Shown here piece by piece: positions 18,317-27,518 of a stretch of DNA of 64,000 nucleotides. The translations under genes were made by a program, and so were the position numbers. The DNA comes from an uncultured Rickettsiella sp. GTDB lineage: Bacteria > Pseudomonadota > Gammaproteobacteria > Diplorickettsiales > Diplorickettsiaceae. The stretch covers positions 57,521 to 121,520 of the forward strand of contig CAMSHF010000005.1 in NCBI GenBank assembly GCA_947058615.1, written 5' to 3'. Positions within the stretch are counted from its first letter, which is position 1. Every line of letters starts with the position of its first letter. Below the pieces are notes generated by a model. It did no database searches, was not told the origin of the DNA, and saw nothing but the letters and a program-made list of their open reading frames with translations.

Positions 18317-20230
18317 GTGACATTTTCATACGCATTACTGCTAGCGGCTTTTTTTCTTGCAATTTTTCAATGCGGCGTTCCTCTAGTCGGATTTTATTAT
18401 CGACGTTTAAGTTGTCTTAAATGGATAAAACCGATTAGTTGGGCTCAATTTATATCCGTTACTTTGGCTTTTTTATGTTTAGCCTATGCTTTTTTAGTCA
18501 ATGATTTTTCTTTTTTATATGTATTACAAAATTCGAATACACATTTACATTGGTTTTATCGAGTGGGTGCAGTATGGGGTGGACATGAAGGTTCGATATT
18601 ACTTTGGGTTTTTATTTTAAATCTATGGACAGCGGCCATTATTGTGTTCGATCAATCTTTAGATCTCGCTATATTAGCGCGAATATTATCGGTGCTTGGA
18701 TTCATTAGCGCAGGGTTCTTATTATTCCTGTTGACACTCTCAAATCCATTTAGTTTAGCAACGGAAAAAGTATTAGATGGGCGAGATCTAAATCCTTTAC
18801 TACAAGATCCAGGTTTAATAGTTCATCCTATTTTATTATATATGGGTTATGTTGGCTTTTCGGTAAGTTTTGCATTGGCAATGGCCGCATTATTAAGTGG
18901 CCGTTTTGATCAACGCTGGGCGGCTTGGATGCGCCCTTGGACCTTAGGGGCATGGTGTTTTTTAAGTGGGGGGATTATTTCAGGTAGCTGGTGGGCATAT
19001 CGTGTACTAGGTTGGGGAGGTTGGTGGTTTTGGGATCCCGTAGAAAATGTTTCATTGTTACCTTGGCTCGCTGGAACAGCATTAATTCATTCCTTATTAG
19101 TAGTAGAAAAAAAAGAATTATTAAAAACCTGGGTAATATTACTCGCTATATTAACGTTTGCATTAAGTTTAATAGGTACTTTTATCGTTCGTTCGGGTAT
19201 TTTAATTTCTGTTCATGCCTTTGCTGTTGATCCTTGGCGTGGTGTTTTTATGTTCGGTTTATTTATTGTATTGATAGGGATGGCTTTGGGCCTGTATGCA
19301 TTAAAAATTCACTCTTTTAAGCAAACTGTTTCTCATATTAGTTTATTTTCGCGCACAGCACTTTTAGTTGTAAATAATGCATTACTGAGCGTAGTCGTGT
19401 TTACCGTGTTACTTGGTACACTTTATCCTTTAATCATTGAAGTATTAGGTTTAGGCAAGCTTTCCGTGGGCGCACCCTATTTTAATAAAGTATTTATGCC
19501 ATTTGCTTTTTTATTATTATTTTTTATGGGCCTTTCCTATTTAATACCTTGGCAGAAAAATGTGCGCGGCGAAGTGCTAAAAAAAATAGTTCGTCTCTTA
19601 TTAAGCGCATTCAGTTTAAGTTTTGTATTGATTGTTTTATTTAGTCAAGAAATGCAATGGCAAGTACTGATAGGTTTGGCTTTAGCCTTATGGATTATCT
19701 TAAACACTTTACAATTGCTGTGGGAGTTGTTTAAAAAAAAGGTTAGCTTAAAAAATATTTTTAAAATGCAAGGAGCCATGTTAATTGCACATTTAGGTGT
19801 TGCGATTGTTGCGATAGGTATTATTTTAAGTAGTTATTATAGTCTTGAAAAAAATGTACGGATGCACATTGGAGATAGCTTGTTGGTAGGGAAATATGAT
19901 TTCAAATTGTGGCAGATTCATGCCTTGCAAGGACCTAATTACACGGGTGTGTTCGCCCGCGTTCAAATTAATCCACCGGACAAGCAGTTTCTCCATCCGC
20001 AATTACGTTATTATCCGATAAGTGATCTAATGATTAGTAAACCCGCGATAGCGGTTGGATTCTGGCGAGATCTTTATGTCTCTTTGGCTGAACCGGTGGG
20101 CAAACAGAGCTGGACTCTGCGCTTTTATTACAAACCTTTTGTAAGTTGGATTTGGATAGGGGGTCTATTTATGATAATAGGAGGGATAGGGGCCCTCTTA
20201 TCCAGACGTTACCAAAAAATTAAAATTTGA
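18317..20230 (+). CDS. ccmF: Cytochrome c haem lyase subunit CcmF
   Basis: CcmF attaches haem covalently to apocytochrome c with CcmH. The 637-residue protein has about 14-15 membrane helices, a WWD domain (VLGWGGWWFWDPVENVSLLPW near residue 230) and the conserved WGGHEGS. The start is GTG. The reading frame stays open upstream for about 30 codons without another ATG or GTG. It overlaps the region of ccmG and begins the second ccm block, about 9 kb from ccmABC. Confidence 0.95.
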   Translation: MTFSYALLLAAFFLAIFQCGVPLVGFYYRRLSCLKWIKPISWAQFISVTLAFLCLAYAFLVNDFSFLYVLQNSNTHLHWFYRVGAVWGGHEGSILLWVFILNLWTAAIIVFDQSLDLAILARILSVLGFISAGFLLFLLTLSNPFSLATEKVLDGRDLNPLLQDPGLIVHPILLYMGYVGFSVSFALAMAALLSGRFDQRWAAWMRPWTLGAWCFLSGGIISGSWWAYRVLGWGGWWFWDPVENVSLLPWLAGTALIHSLLVVEKKELLKTWVILLAILTFALSLIGTFIVRSGILISVHAFAVDPWRGVFMFGLFIVLIGMALGLYALKIHSFKQTVSHISLFSRTALLVVNNALLSVVVFTVLLGTLYPLIIEVLGLGKLSVGAPYFNKVFMPFAFLLLFFMGLSYLIPWQKNVRGEVLKKIVRLLLSAFSLSFVLIVLFSQEMQWQVLIGLALALWIILNTLQLLWELFKKKVSLKNIFKMQGAMLIAHLGVAIVAIGIILSSYYSLEKNVRMHIGDSLLVGKYDFKLWQIHALQGPNYTGVFARVQINPPDKQFLHPQLRYYPISDLMISKPAIAVGFWRDLYVSLAEPVGKQSWTLRFYYKPFVSWIWIGGLFMIIGGIGALLSRRYQKIKI

Positions 20231-20235
20231 TATTG

Positions 20236-20757
20236 ATGCGTGCTATAATTCCGTTTATTATTTTACTAATCCTCGTTTTTTTTTTCTGGCGTGGCCTGGA
20301 AAAAGACCCCAATCTTTTGCCGTCGCCGTTAATTAACCACAAAGTTCCAGAATTTTCTGAAATCGATTTATTAAAAAATAAATCAATACTCAAAAATGAA
20401 ATATTTTTAAGGCATTGGACGTTATTAGTAGTTTGGTCAAGTTGGTGTTTAACCTGTGCCGATGAGCAGTCTTTTTTATTAAATTTGGAAAAAAAACATA
20501 AAGTGACTCTTTTTGGTTTAAACTATCGTGATGAATTAAAATCTGCACAGCAATGGTTGAGGCAAAAAGGTAATCCCTATCAAAAAATTATTTTTGATCC
20601 TCAAGGTTTGTTTGCGATTGATTTAGGTGTCTATGGTGTTCCGGAAAGCTATTTAATTGATCCACAAGGCATCCTACGTTATAAACACGTAGGTCCATTA
20701 ACTGAAAATATTTGGGTTAAACAAATGCAAACACTCATTGATAAAAGGTCAAAATAA
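20236..20757 (+). CDS. ccmG: Thiol:disulfide interchange protein CcmG/DsbE
   Basis: Membrane-anchored periplasmic thioredoxin that reduces apocytochrome or CcmH cysteines. From the ATG at 20236 it has one N-terminal helix (IIPFIILLILVFFFW), then a thioredoxin fold with active site WCLTC and the cis-proline region GVYGVPESYLID. About 173 residues. A TTG overlapping the ccmF stop codon at 20227 would add three residues. Its stop overlaps the ATG of ccmH. Confidence 0.93.
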   Translation: MRAIIPFIILLILVFFFWRGLEKDPNLLPSPLINHKVPEFSEIDLLKNKSILKNEIFLRHWTLLVVWSSWCLTCADEQSFLLNLEKKHKVTLFGLNYRDELKSAQQWLRQKGNPYQKIIFDPQGLFAIDLGVYGVPESYLIDPQGILRYKHVGPLTENIWVKQMQTLIDKRSK

Positions 20758-21200
20758 TGAAATCAGATAAGCTAAATAGAAACTTTTTAACTTGGCTTGT
20801 TCCGGGAGTATTTATCGCTACCATTTTTTTTGTTAACTTAACACAAGCTGAGCCCAATGAAATCTATTCTTTTAACTCGAAACAGAAAAGATTTCAATTT
20901 GAAGAAGTAATCCATGAAATGCGTTGCCTCGTTTGTCGAAATCAAAATTTAGCGGATTCAAATGCACCACTTGCCAACGATTTACGCTTAGTGATTTACC
21001 AACGAATTTTGCGTGGCGAATCAGTCGATCAAATAAAAAATTATTTAATTAGTCGTTATGGTGATTTTATTTCCTTTAAGCCTATGTTTTCACGTATCAC
21101 CTTTTTCTTATGGCTATCACCGTTTATTTTATTATTAGCTGTTTTGAGCATACTATTAATTAAATTTAAAAAATTTGATGCTCGAATATCTAAAAATTAA
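20757..21200 (+). CDS. ccmH: Cytochrome c maturation protein CcmH (short form)
   Basis: A 147-residue CcmH/CcmL-type protein with an N-terminal signal/anchor, the redox motif MRCLVCRNQNLADSNA that handles apocytochrome cysteines, and a second C-terminal helix. It lacks the TPR-containing CcmI extension, and no ccmI follows. It shares one base with the end of ccmG. Confidence 0.92.
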   Translation: MKSDKLNRNFLTWLVPGVFIATIFFVNLTQAEPNEIYSFNSKQKRFQFEEVIHEMRCLVCRNQNLADSNAPLANDLRLVIYQRILRGESVDQIKNYLISRYGDFISFKPMFSRITFFLWLSPFILLLAVLSILLIKFKKFDARISKN

Positions 21201-21345
21201 TGCAAAGTGATTAGGTGGCGTCTATCTGGTTAGTAAATAATTTCTACAATGAATATTGCATATTATTGGTATTATTAGAGGAAGGGTTCAGATTAATATG
21301 TATAGAAAATCCTGCGTCGGGTATTTCATTGCCAATGGCGGCCAG

Positions 21346-21987
21346 TTATTGCGAACTGAGGATTAGTAAATGTCTTTTTTCATTAAGCCCTACAATTTGT
21401 AATGATTTTGTGTCAAGTAGTTTGAAGTGAGAATCCAGCATATGGATCTCTTCAGTAGGATAGAGTCCTTTCATCGCTAAAAATATTCCATTCTCACAGC
21501 GCAAATGTTTTGTTTTCTTTAAAAACTCATTAAGCTGACTAAAAGCACGGCTTATTATGCTATTAAAACAATTTTCAGGATGATATTTTTCGACACGCAT
21601 GAGGATGATGTCAATGTTGGCTATTGCTAATCTCTGACGTATATGCGTTAAAAATCGGGTTTTTTTTCCATTACTATCGAGCAATACAAAATGAAATTGA
21701 GGGTGTGTAATGGCTAGCGGGATACCCGGTAAGCCAGCACCGGTGCCGACATCTAAAATGCATGGGCCTTGTAAGTAGTCGCAAATAGAAAGACTATCAA
21801 GAATATGTCTAGTCAGCATCTGTAAAGGATCGCGAATACTGGTTAGATTATGTACTTGATTCCATTTATGTAATAGCAAGACGTACTCAATCAGTTTTTC
21901 GCTCATGACTGCGCTAATACGTAAATGATTTTGATTTAATTGATTTAAAAGTGCAGTATGTAACTGAGTAAAAGTGAGCATTTTCAT
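21346..21987 (-). CDS. rsmG: 16S rRNA (guanine-N7) methyltransferase RsmG
   Basis: RsmG (GidB) methylates G527 of 16S rRNA. The 213-residue protein has the SAM-binding motif ILDVGTGAGLPGIPLAI (near residue 77) and the family segments NLTSIRDP and HILDSLS. It is often next to mnmG and parAB, but here it stands near dapB, 22 bases downstream on the same strand. Confidence 0.93.
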   Translation of the reverse strand: MKMLTFTQLHTALLNQLNQNHLRISAVMSEKLIEYVLLLHKWNQVHNLTSIRDPLQMLTRHILDSLSICDYLQGPCILDVGTGAGLPGIPLAITHPQFHFVLLDSNGKKTRFLTHIRQRLAIANIDIILMRVEKYHPENCFNSIISRAFSQLNEFLKKTKHLRCENGIFLAMKGLYPTEEIHMLDSHFKLLDTKSLQIVGLNEKRHLLILSSQ

Positions 21988-22009
21988 GTTCCGTCAGTGA
22001 GGATATTTT

Positions 22010-22741
22010 TTATAAAAAATTTTCTAAGCCATAAACTAATTTTTTTAGTGACATCACTTTTTTACAAGCAAGTAAAATGCCAGGCATGTAGGCATGACGA
22101 TCGATGGTTTCATGGGAGATAATGAGATTTCCACCCAAATGTCCAAACAGTATATCTTGTTTTGCCAGAAACCCTGGCAGACGTAATGCATGTATTGGGA
22201 TTTGATTTTTAATAGCGCCGCGTGCACCGGCTAATGTTTCATGAATTTGTTTGCGGCTAGGATGTGCCTTTCTTGCAGAACTAAGGAGTTCTGCAGTTTT
22301 TATAGCCGTTGCAGAAGGAGCGTCAAGTTTTTTTTCGTGATGTGTTTCTATAATTTCACATTCTGGAAAATAATGTACGGCTTGTTCAGCCAAGCGCATC
22401 ATCAATAAAACCCCTATACAAAAATTGGGAGCAATGATCCCACCCCGTTTCTTTTCAAGACAAAGCTTTTGTAGTTCTTTTATTTGTTCGGGAAGTAAGC
22501 CGCTGGTCCCAATAACAGGATGCACATCCGCTAGTATGATATGTTGAGTATTTTCAAAAACAGCGGCTGCATTGGTAAAATCAATGGCAATATCTGCCTT
22601 ACTAGATAGTAATGATTTTTTTAATTCGTTGCTATTGTGCGTTTCTGCAACTAATTCTAAAGTCGGATCCTGTTGAATTGTTTTAACAGTGATTTGTCCC
22701 ATACGCCCGGCAGCACCGTTAACGAGAACACGAATTGACAC
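22010..22741 (-). CDS. dapB: 4-hydroxy-tetrahydrodipicolinate reductase
   Basis: Reduces the DapA product with NAD(P)H in lysine and diaminopimelate synthesis. The 243-residue protein has the N-terminal nucleotide fold VNGAAGRMGQ, GTSGL, the NFCIGV segment, and the catalytic ETHHEKKLDAPSATA region. It is divergent from an EamA transporter with only 53 bases between starts. Confidence 0.95.
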   Translation of the reverse strand: MSIRVLVNGAAGRMGQITVKTIQQDPTLELVAETHNSNELKKSLLSSKADIAIDFTNAAAVFENTQHIILADVHPVIGTSGLLPEQIKELQKLCLEKKRGGIIAPNFCIGVLLMMRLAEQAVHYFPECEIIETHHEKKLDAPSATAIKTAELLSSARKAHPSRKQIHETLAGARGAIKNQIPIHALRLPGFLAKQDILFGHLGGNLIISHETIDRHAYMPGILLACKKVMSLKKLVYGLENFL

Positions 22742-22794
22742 AAGACATTCTCCTGTTGTTACAAGGGATTAAAGGTGACTATACTCTATATATT

Positions 22795-23673
22795 ATGAAA
22801 TTATCTAGTAAAGCAAATTTTTATCTTAGTATAGCTACTTTGATGTGGGGGATTACTTTTCCATTGACTCGAAACGCATTAACGGAGGTGGATCCCTTTG
22901 TATTTGTCAGTTTACGTTTTGCAATAGCGACATTAGTTTTATTGCCAAGTGTTTGTAGTTTATTTTGTAAAACTACACAAAACACTTTGCGAGGTAGTTT
23001 AATCATAGGGGGTCTCAATGCTGCCGCGTATCTTTGTCAAACGATAGGTTTAGAAACTGTGCACTCTGCGCGAGCGGCCTTCATTACTGGGGCCAGTGTT
23101 ATTTTTGTTCCTTTTTTGGCACCTTTATTTAAGTTAGAAAAACCCAGTCGCTTAGATTTATTATGTGCGGGTATAGGCTTTATCGGTCTTTATATTTTGA
23201 TGGATATTGGACATCTTTATTTAGGCCATGGTGACTTATGGGTTTTTTTGGGAGCTATCTTTTTTTCATTGCAAATCACGTATCTTCAACGTATTAATTT
23301 ATTGATCAAAGATTATCAATTATTAACCTTTTATCAGTTGCTATTTACTGTTCCTTTTGTATTTTTATTTACTAAAGGGCATTCTTTTAGCGCTGCTTTA
23401 CAGCCACAAGCACTCATAGGTATCCTATTTTGTGCTATATTTGCAACCAGTTTGGCGTATTATTTACAAAATAAGTATCAAAAATTTACCAGTGCCCCTA
23501 AAGCCGCATTAATTTTTGCATTGGAACCGGTATTTGCTAGCCTATTTGGCGTGTTGATTAACCATGAGACACTCGCAAAAACTACCCTTATTGGCGGCGC
23601 ATTATTGTTGTTAAGCTTAATTCTTCCGTCAATAGTGAATATGAAAAAAGAGTCTGCTCCTTTCATCAAATAA
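22795..23673 (+). CDS. EamA-family (DMT) transporter
   Basis: A ten-helix drug/metabolite transporter of about 292 residues with two EamA repeats (MWGITFPLTRN in the first, FALEPVFASLFG in the second). The substrate cannot be predicted. I chose the ATG at 22795 (MKLSSKANF), since an upstream frame reaches into dapB and adds a polar leader. It is followed 11 bases later by pepN. Confidence 0.88.
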   Translation: MKLSSKANFYLSIATLMWGITFPLTRNALTEVDPFVFVSLRFAIATLVLLPSVCSLFCKTTQNTLRGSLIIGGLNAAAYLCQTIGLETVHSARAAFITGASVIFVPFLAPLFKLEKPSRLDLLCAGIGFIGLYILMDIGHLYLGHGDLWVFLGAIFFSLQITYLQRINLLIKDYQLLTFYQLLFTVPFVFLFTKGHSFSAALQPQALIGILFCAIFATSLAYYLQNKYQKFTSAPKAALIFALEPVFASLFGVLINHETLAKTTLIGGALLLLSLILPSIVNMKKESAPFIK

Positions 23674-23684
23674 TAGGTAAAAAA

Positions 23685-26330
23685 ATGACTGAAGTAAAAA
23701 CTACCTGTCTGAAAGATTACACGCCACCCCATTTTTTAATAAATTCCGTTGAATTAACTTTTAAATTAATCGAAGATTTAACGCAGGTTAACTCGAGGTT
23801 GTTTATAGCGCGCAATGTATTATCAAAGAATAAAAATAAACCTTTGGTTCTACAGGGTGAGCATTGTGAATTGAAAGTCATTAAGCTGGATGGACGACAA
23901 TTATCACCTCATGAATACTATCTCAAGGATAACGAGTTAACTATTTTAAAAACTCCTGATGAATTTACGCTTGAGATTGAAAACACTATTAAACCTAAAG
24001 AAAATACAGCATTAAACGGCTTGTATGTTTCACGTGGGATCTTTTGTACTCAATGTGAAGCAGAAGGTTTTCGCCGAATTACTTATTTTTTAGATCGACC
24101 TGATGTCTTAGCACATTATACCACGACGATCATTGCGGATAAAACAAAATACCCTATCTTGTTATCTAACGGGAATAAAATTGCACAGCAGGATTTGGAT
24201 AATAATCAACACTCTGTGACTTGGGAAGATCCTTTCAAAAAACCCAGTTATTTATTTGCTTTGGTTGCAGGGGATTTAGAGTGCATAGAAGATGAATTTA
24301 TCACTCAATCTCAGCGTAAAATAACGTTACAAATTTTTTCTGAAAAGGGTGAGAAAAATAAATGTCATCATGCGATGGCTTCTTTGAAAAAAGCGATGCG
24401 ATGGGATGAACAAGCCTATGGACGTGAATACGATTTAGAACTATTTATGATGGCTGTCATTGATGATTTCAATATGGGTGCCATGGAAAATAAAGGCCTA
24501 AATATTTTCAATGCCCAGACCCTCTTAGCAGATCCCAATTCAGCCACAGATGCGGATTATAGTTATATTACTAAAGTCGTCGGTCATGAATACTTTCATA
24601 ATTGGACAGGTAATCGCATTACTTGTCGCGATTGGTTCCAATTAAGCCTTAAAGAAGGCTTGACTGTTTTTCGTGAACAGGAGTTTAGCGAATCGATTGA
24701 TAACCCTGTGACTGAACGTATTCACGCTGTAAGACAATTAAGAACATTGCAGTTTGCTGAAGATGGAGGTCCTTTAGCCCATCCCGTGCAACCGGATTCT
24801 TATATTGAAATCAATAATTTTTATACGATGACAGTGTATGAAAAAGGGGCTGAGATCATACGCATGATGAAAGTATTAGTAGGTCCAGAATTATTTCGTA
24901 AAGGCATGGATGATTACTTTACGTCCTACGATGGACAGGCGGTTACTATTGAGGATTTTGTTACCTCTATTGAAAAGGGGAGCGGTTATGATCTACAACA
25001 ATTTCGTCGCTGGTATAAGCAGTCGGGAACACCCGAATTAAAGGTGGATTATCATTATTCGAAAGAAGAGAGAACATTTGATTTGATTCTGAAGCAACAT
25101 TGCCCGCCGACACCGGGTCAATCGACTAAACAACCTTTCTATATTCCTTTAGTGATGGCTTTATTAAAACCTGATGGCCAGCCGATTAATTTACAACTTA
25201 TTGGTGATGATACGACAAGGGGCAAAGAATGCACACTTAAACTGAGAGAGTCTGAACATGTTTTTCAGTTTATTAATGTCGATGTTAAACCGCTTCCTTC
25301 TTTATTAAGAAATTTCTCTGCGCCTGTAAAACTGAAGGTTAAATATTCTGATGAAGATTTAGCATTTTTAATGCAATCCGACACGGATGGTTTTAATCGC
25401 TGGGATGCGGCTCAGGAACTGGCCACTCGAATTGTGTTACGACGTATCCAATCGTCAACTTCAGCAGAAGATTCCGCCGTACAATTCTTGATTAAAGGGT
25501 ATGAAAGGTTATTTGATGATAATAAACAGAACCCTAGGGATTTATTAGCCGAACTCCTCATTTTACCGAATGAAACCTCTTTTGCAGAACAAATGCCTAT
25601 TATTGATATTGAGGGTATTCATGAGGAAAGAGAATGGTTGCGTTTTCAATGTGCTAAAAAATTAGAAAATAATTTTTTTAACTGCTATCAGGCTTGCCAT
25701 GATTTAAAGCCATATGTTTTTAATAAACAATCGGTAACAAACCGTCGTTTAGCTAATATCAGTTTAACTTACTTAATGTTACTACAAGATCCAAATGTAC
25801 ATCATTTATGTATTGATCATTATAAAAAAGCGGATAATTTAACCGATCGAATAATCGCATTAAGCGAAATAGTGAATCACAATTTATCGCAACGAGATCA
25901 TTTTTTACAAGAATTTTATAAAAAAAATTCGCAAAATACCTTGTTAGTTTGTAAATGGCTTGCGATTCAAGCGCGAGCCCCTTTACCGGATACCTTGCAT
26001 CAGGTTAAAAAATTACTGAAGCATCCTGCTTTTGATTGGAAGAATCCCAATAAGATTCGATCGTTAATAGGCGTCTTTTGTTCAGAAAACCGTATTCAAT
26101 TTCATGATCGTTCGGGTGCAGGTTACTTATTTTTAAGTGAGCAAATTCAGTACCTTGACCCTATCAATCCACAGATAGCCGCAGGCCTAGTAAAACCTTT
26201 CACACAATGGGATCGTTTTGATACGCAGCGTCAAGCTTTAATGAAGGAGCAGTTAGAAAAACTTGTTAAAATACCCGGGCTTTCTTCCGATGTATATGAA
26301 GTGGTGAGTAAAAGTTTGTATCGCTCATGA
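23685..26330 (+). CDS. pepN: Aminopeptidase N (M1 family)
   Basis: A broad-specificity zinc aminopeptidase of 881 residues, typical for PepN of proteobacteria. The exopeptidase motif GAMENKGLN and the zinc site HEYFHNWTGNRITCRDWFQLSLKEGLTVF (HExxH plus downstream Glu) are intact, as is the catalytic Tyr region (NNFYTMTVYEKGAEI). The C-terminal helical domain is complete. It likely degrades peptides in the cytoplasm. Confidence 0.96.
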   Translation: MTEVKTTCLKDYTPPHFLINSVELTFKLIEDLTQVNSRLFIARNVLSKNKNKPLVLQGEHCELKVIKLDGRQLSPHEYYLKDNELTILKTPDEFTLEIENTIKPKENTALNGLYVSRGIFCTQCEAEGFRRITYFLDRPDVLAHYTTTIIADKTKYPILLSNGNKIAQQDLDNNQHSVTWEDPFKKPSYLFALVAGDLECIEDEFITQSQRKITLQIFSEKGEKNKCHHAMASLKKAMRWDEQAYGREYDLELFMMAVIDDFNMGAMENKGLNIFNAQTLLADPNSATDADYSYITKVVGHEYFHNWTGNRITCRDWFQLSLKEGLTVFREQEFSESIDNPVTERIHAVRQLRTLQFAEDGGPLAHPVQPDSYIEINNFYTMTVYEKGAEIIRMMKVLVGPELFRKGMDDYFTSYDGQAVTIEDFVTSIEKGSGYDLQQFRRWYKQSGTPELKVDYHYSKEERTFDLILKQHCPPTPGQSTKQPFYIPLVMALLKPDGQPINLQLIGDDTTRGKECTLKLRESEHVFQFINVDVKPLPSLLRNFSAPVKLKVKYSDEDLAFLMQSDTDGFNRWDAAQELATRIVLRRIQSSTSAEDSAVQFLIKGYERLFDDNKQNPRDLLAELLILPNETSFAEQMPIIDIEGIHEEREWLRFQCAKKLENNFFNCYQACHDLKPYVFNKQSVTNRRLANISLTYLMLLQDPNVHHLCIDHYKKADNLTDRIIALSEIVNHNLSQRDHFLQEFYKKNSQNTLLVCKWLAIQARAPLPDTLHQVKKLLKHPAFDWKNPNKIRSLIGVFCSENRIQFHDRSGAGYLFLSEQIQYLDPINPQIAAGLVKPFTQWDRFDTQRQALMKEQLEKLVKIPGLSSDVYEVVSKSLYRS

Positions 26331-26372
26331 AGAAAACAGACTTTCGAGTATCAATACAGCGTATGTGTTTTT

Positions 26373-27278
26373 TTAAATAGTCTGTTTAGCTAGAAAGATA
26401 CCGATTAAGGCAATTAGCATACCAATCATCTGACTAATGCCTAGATATTCGGAAAAGAAAAACCAACCCGCTATCGCAGCGACCATCGGCTGAATAAGCA
26501 AAGTAGTTGAAGAAAAAGTGACCGGCAAATAGGGTAAGGCATAAGCAATCAATCCCTGACCGAAAATATGAGCGAACAAAGCTAAAGCAAATAAAATAAT
26601 CCAAGCCATTTCTGTTTGTGGCATCGCAAGTTCACCCGAGAGGTAGGTAATAGTAAGTAGCGTAAGCATACTGGCAAAGGTTGAAATGGCCATACTGGAG
26701 AACGCTGTAAATTTTTTACGCGCCCGATTTAGAGTCAGTAAATAACCCGCATAAAAAAAAGCCGTAATAAAAGCGAATCCATCGCCTATTCGAATATATT
26801 TATCCATCTGTAAGCTAGGATGGATTAAGATGGCGATCCCTAAAATGGCTAATAATAAACCAATGACTAATTTTTTTTGGGGAGGTCTACGTAAAATAAT
26901 CCATCCCCATAATGCGATAATAATAGGGGAGAAGTTAGCGATTAAAGTTGAATTAGCAATGGTCGTATATTGAATAGAGAGATGCCATGTGGCTAGATCA
27001 CCACCAAATAAAACGCCGGACAGTAATAACCAAAGATAATCTTTCAAAATGGGTGCTTGTTTATCGTCAGGTCGTGTGTAGCCTTGTCCTAGGGAAAGTA
27101 GGGTTAAAATAGGAAAAGCAATCGCTACACGCCAAAATCCTGTTGCAATCGGGCCTACTTCACTTAAACGGACAAAAATAGGAGCAAAACCGATTGCTAC
27201 AGCGCCAATGACTAAATAAAGTAGAGCAAGCTTACGTTTCTTTTCTGAACCGATTCTTTTTAAATGTTTGACCATCAA
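26373..27278 (-). CDS. EamA-family (DMT) transporter
   Basis: A second ten-helix DMT permease (301 residues) with two EamA domains, distinct from the one at 22795. It begins with a basic leader, then GAVAIGFAPIFVRLSEVGPIATGFWR, the common start of exporter-like EamA proteins. It is convergent with pepN and divergent from the efflux operon. The substrate is unknown. Confidence 0.87.
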   Translation of the reverse strand: MMVKHLKRIGSEKKRKLALLYLVIGAVAIGFAPIFVRLSEVGPIATGFWRVAIAFPILTLLSLGQGYTRPDDKQAPILKDYLWLLLSGVLFGGDLATWHLSIQYTTIANSTLIANFSPIIIALWGWIILRRPPQKKLVIGLLLAILGIAILIHPSLQMDKYIRIGDGFAFITAFFYAGYLLTLNRARKKFTAFSSMAISTFASMLTLLTITYLSGELAMPQTEMAWIILFALALFAHIFGQGLIAYALPYLPVTFSSTTLLIQPMVAAIAGWFFFSEYLGISQMIGMLIALIGIFLAKQTI

Positions 27279-27518
27279 TTTAGCTCCAAAAAAACAAAAC
27301 TTTTACTATTCTTAGATCTTTCAAGGGAAGTGATTTTCTATTACTTCTTAATTAAAGCATAGTTTGTTAGGAGTGCATGGTTAAGTTTTATCAAATGTTT
27401 AATAGTTCTTAAAGAATTAAGATTTGCATTAATTTTTCACTAAGTTCTAAAAATATCGTCTATGATAAGACAGTACACTTAAAAAAATGTGTAAATAATA
27501 GAGTAAAAATGGACAGGT
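27279..27518. promoter_or_regulatory. Divergent intergenic region upstream of the efflux operon
   Basis: 240 bases between the divergent EamA gene and the efflux operon. It holds a short inverted repeat TACAC/GTGTA (27474-27478/27489-27493, 10-base spacer) near the operon start, and a TATGAT at 27461-27466 that may be a -10. The -35 is weak. No regulator gene of TetR or MarR type is adjacent. Confidence 0.3.

Noticed and set aside
26335..26386. Inverted repeat AACAGACT/AGTCTGTT spanning the pepN-EamA convergent junction, as a terminator
   Set aside because: The arms are 36 bases apart with the T-run inside the loop, and one arm is coding sequence, so it does not fit a standard terminator.
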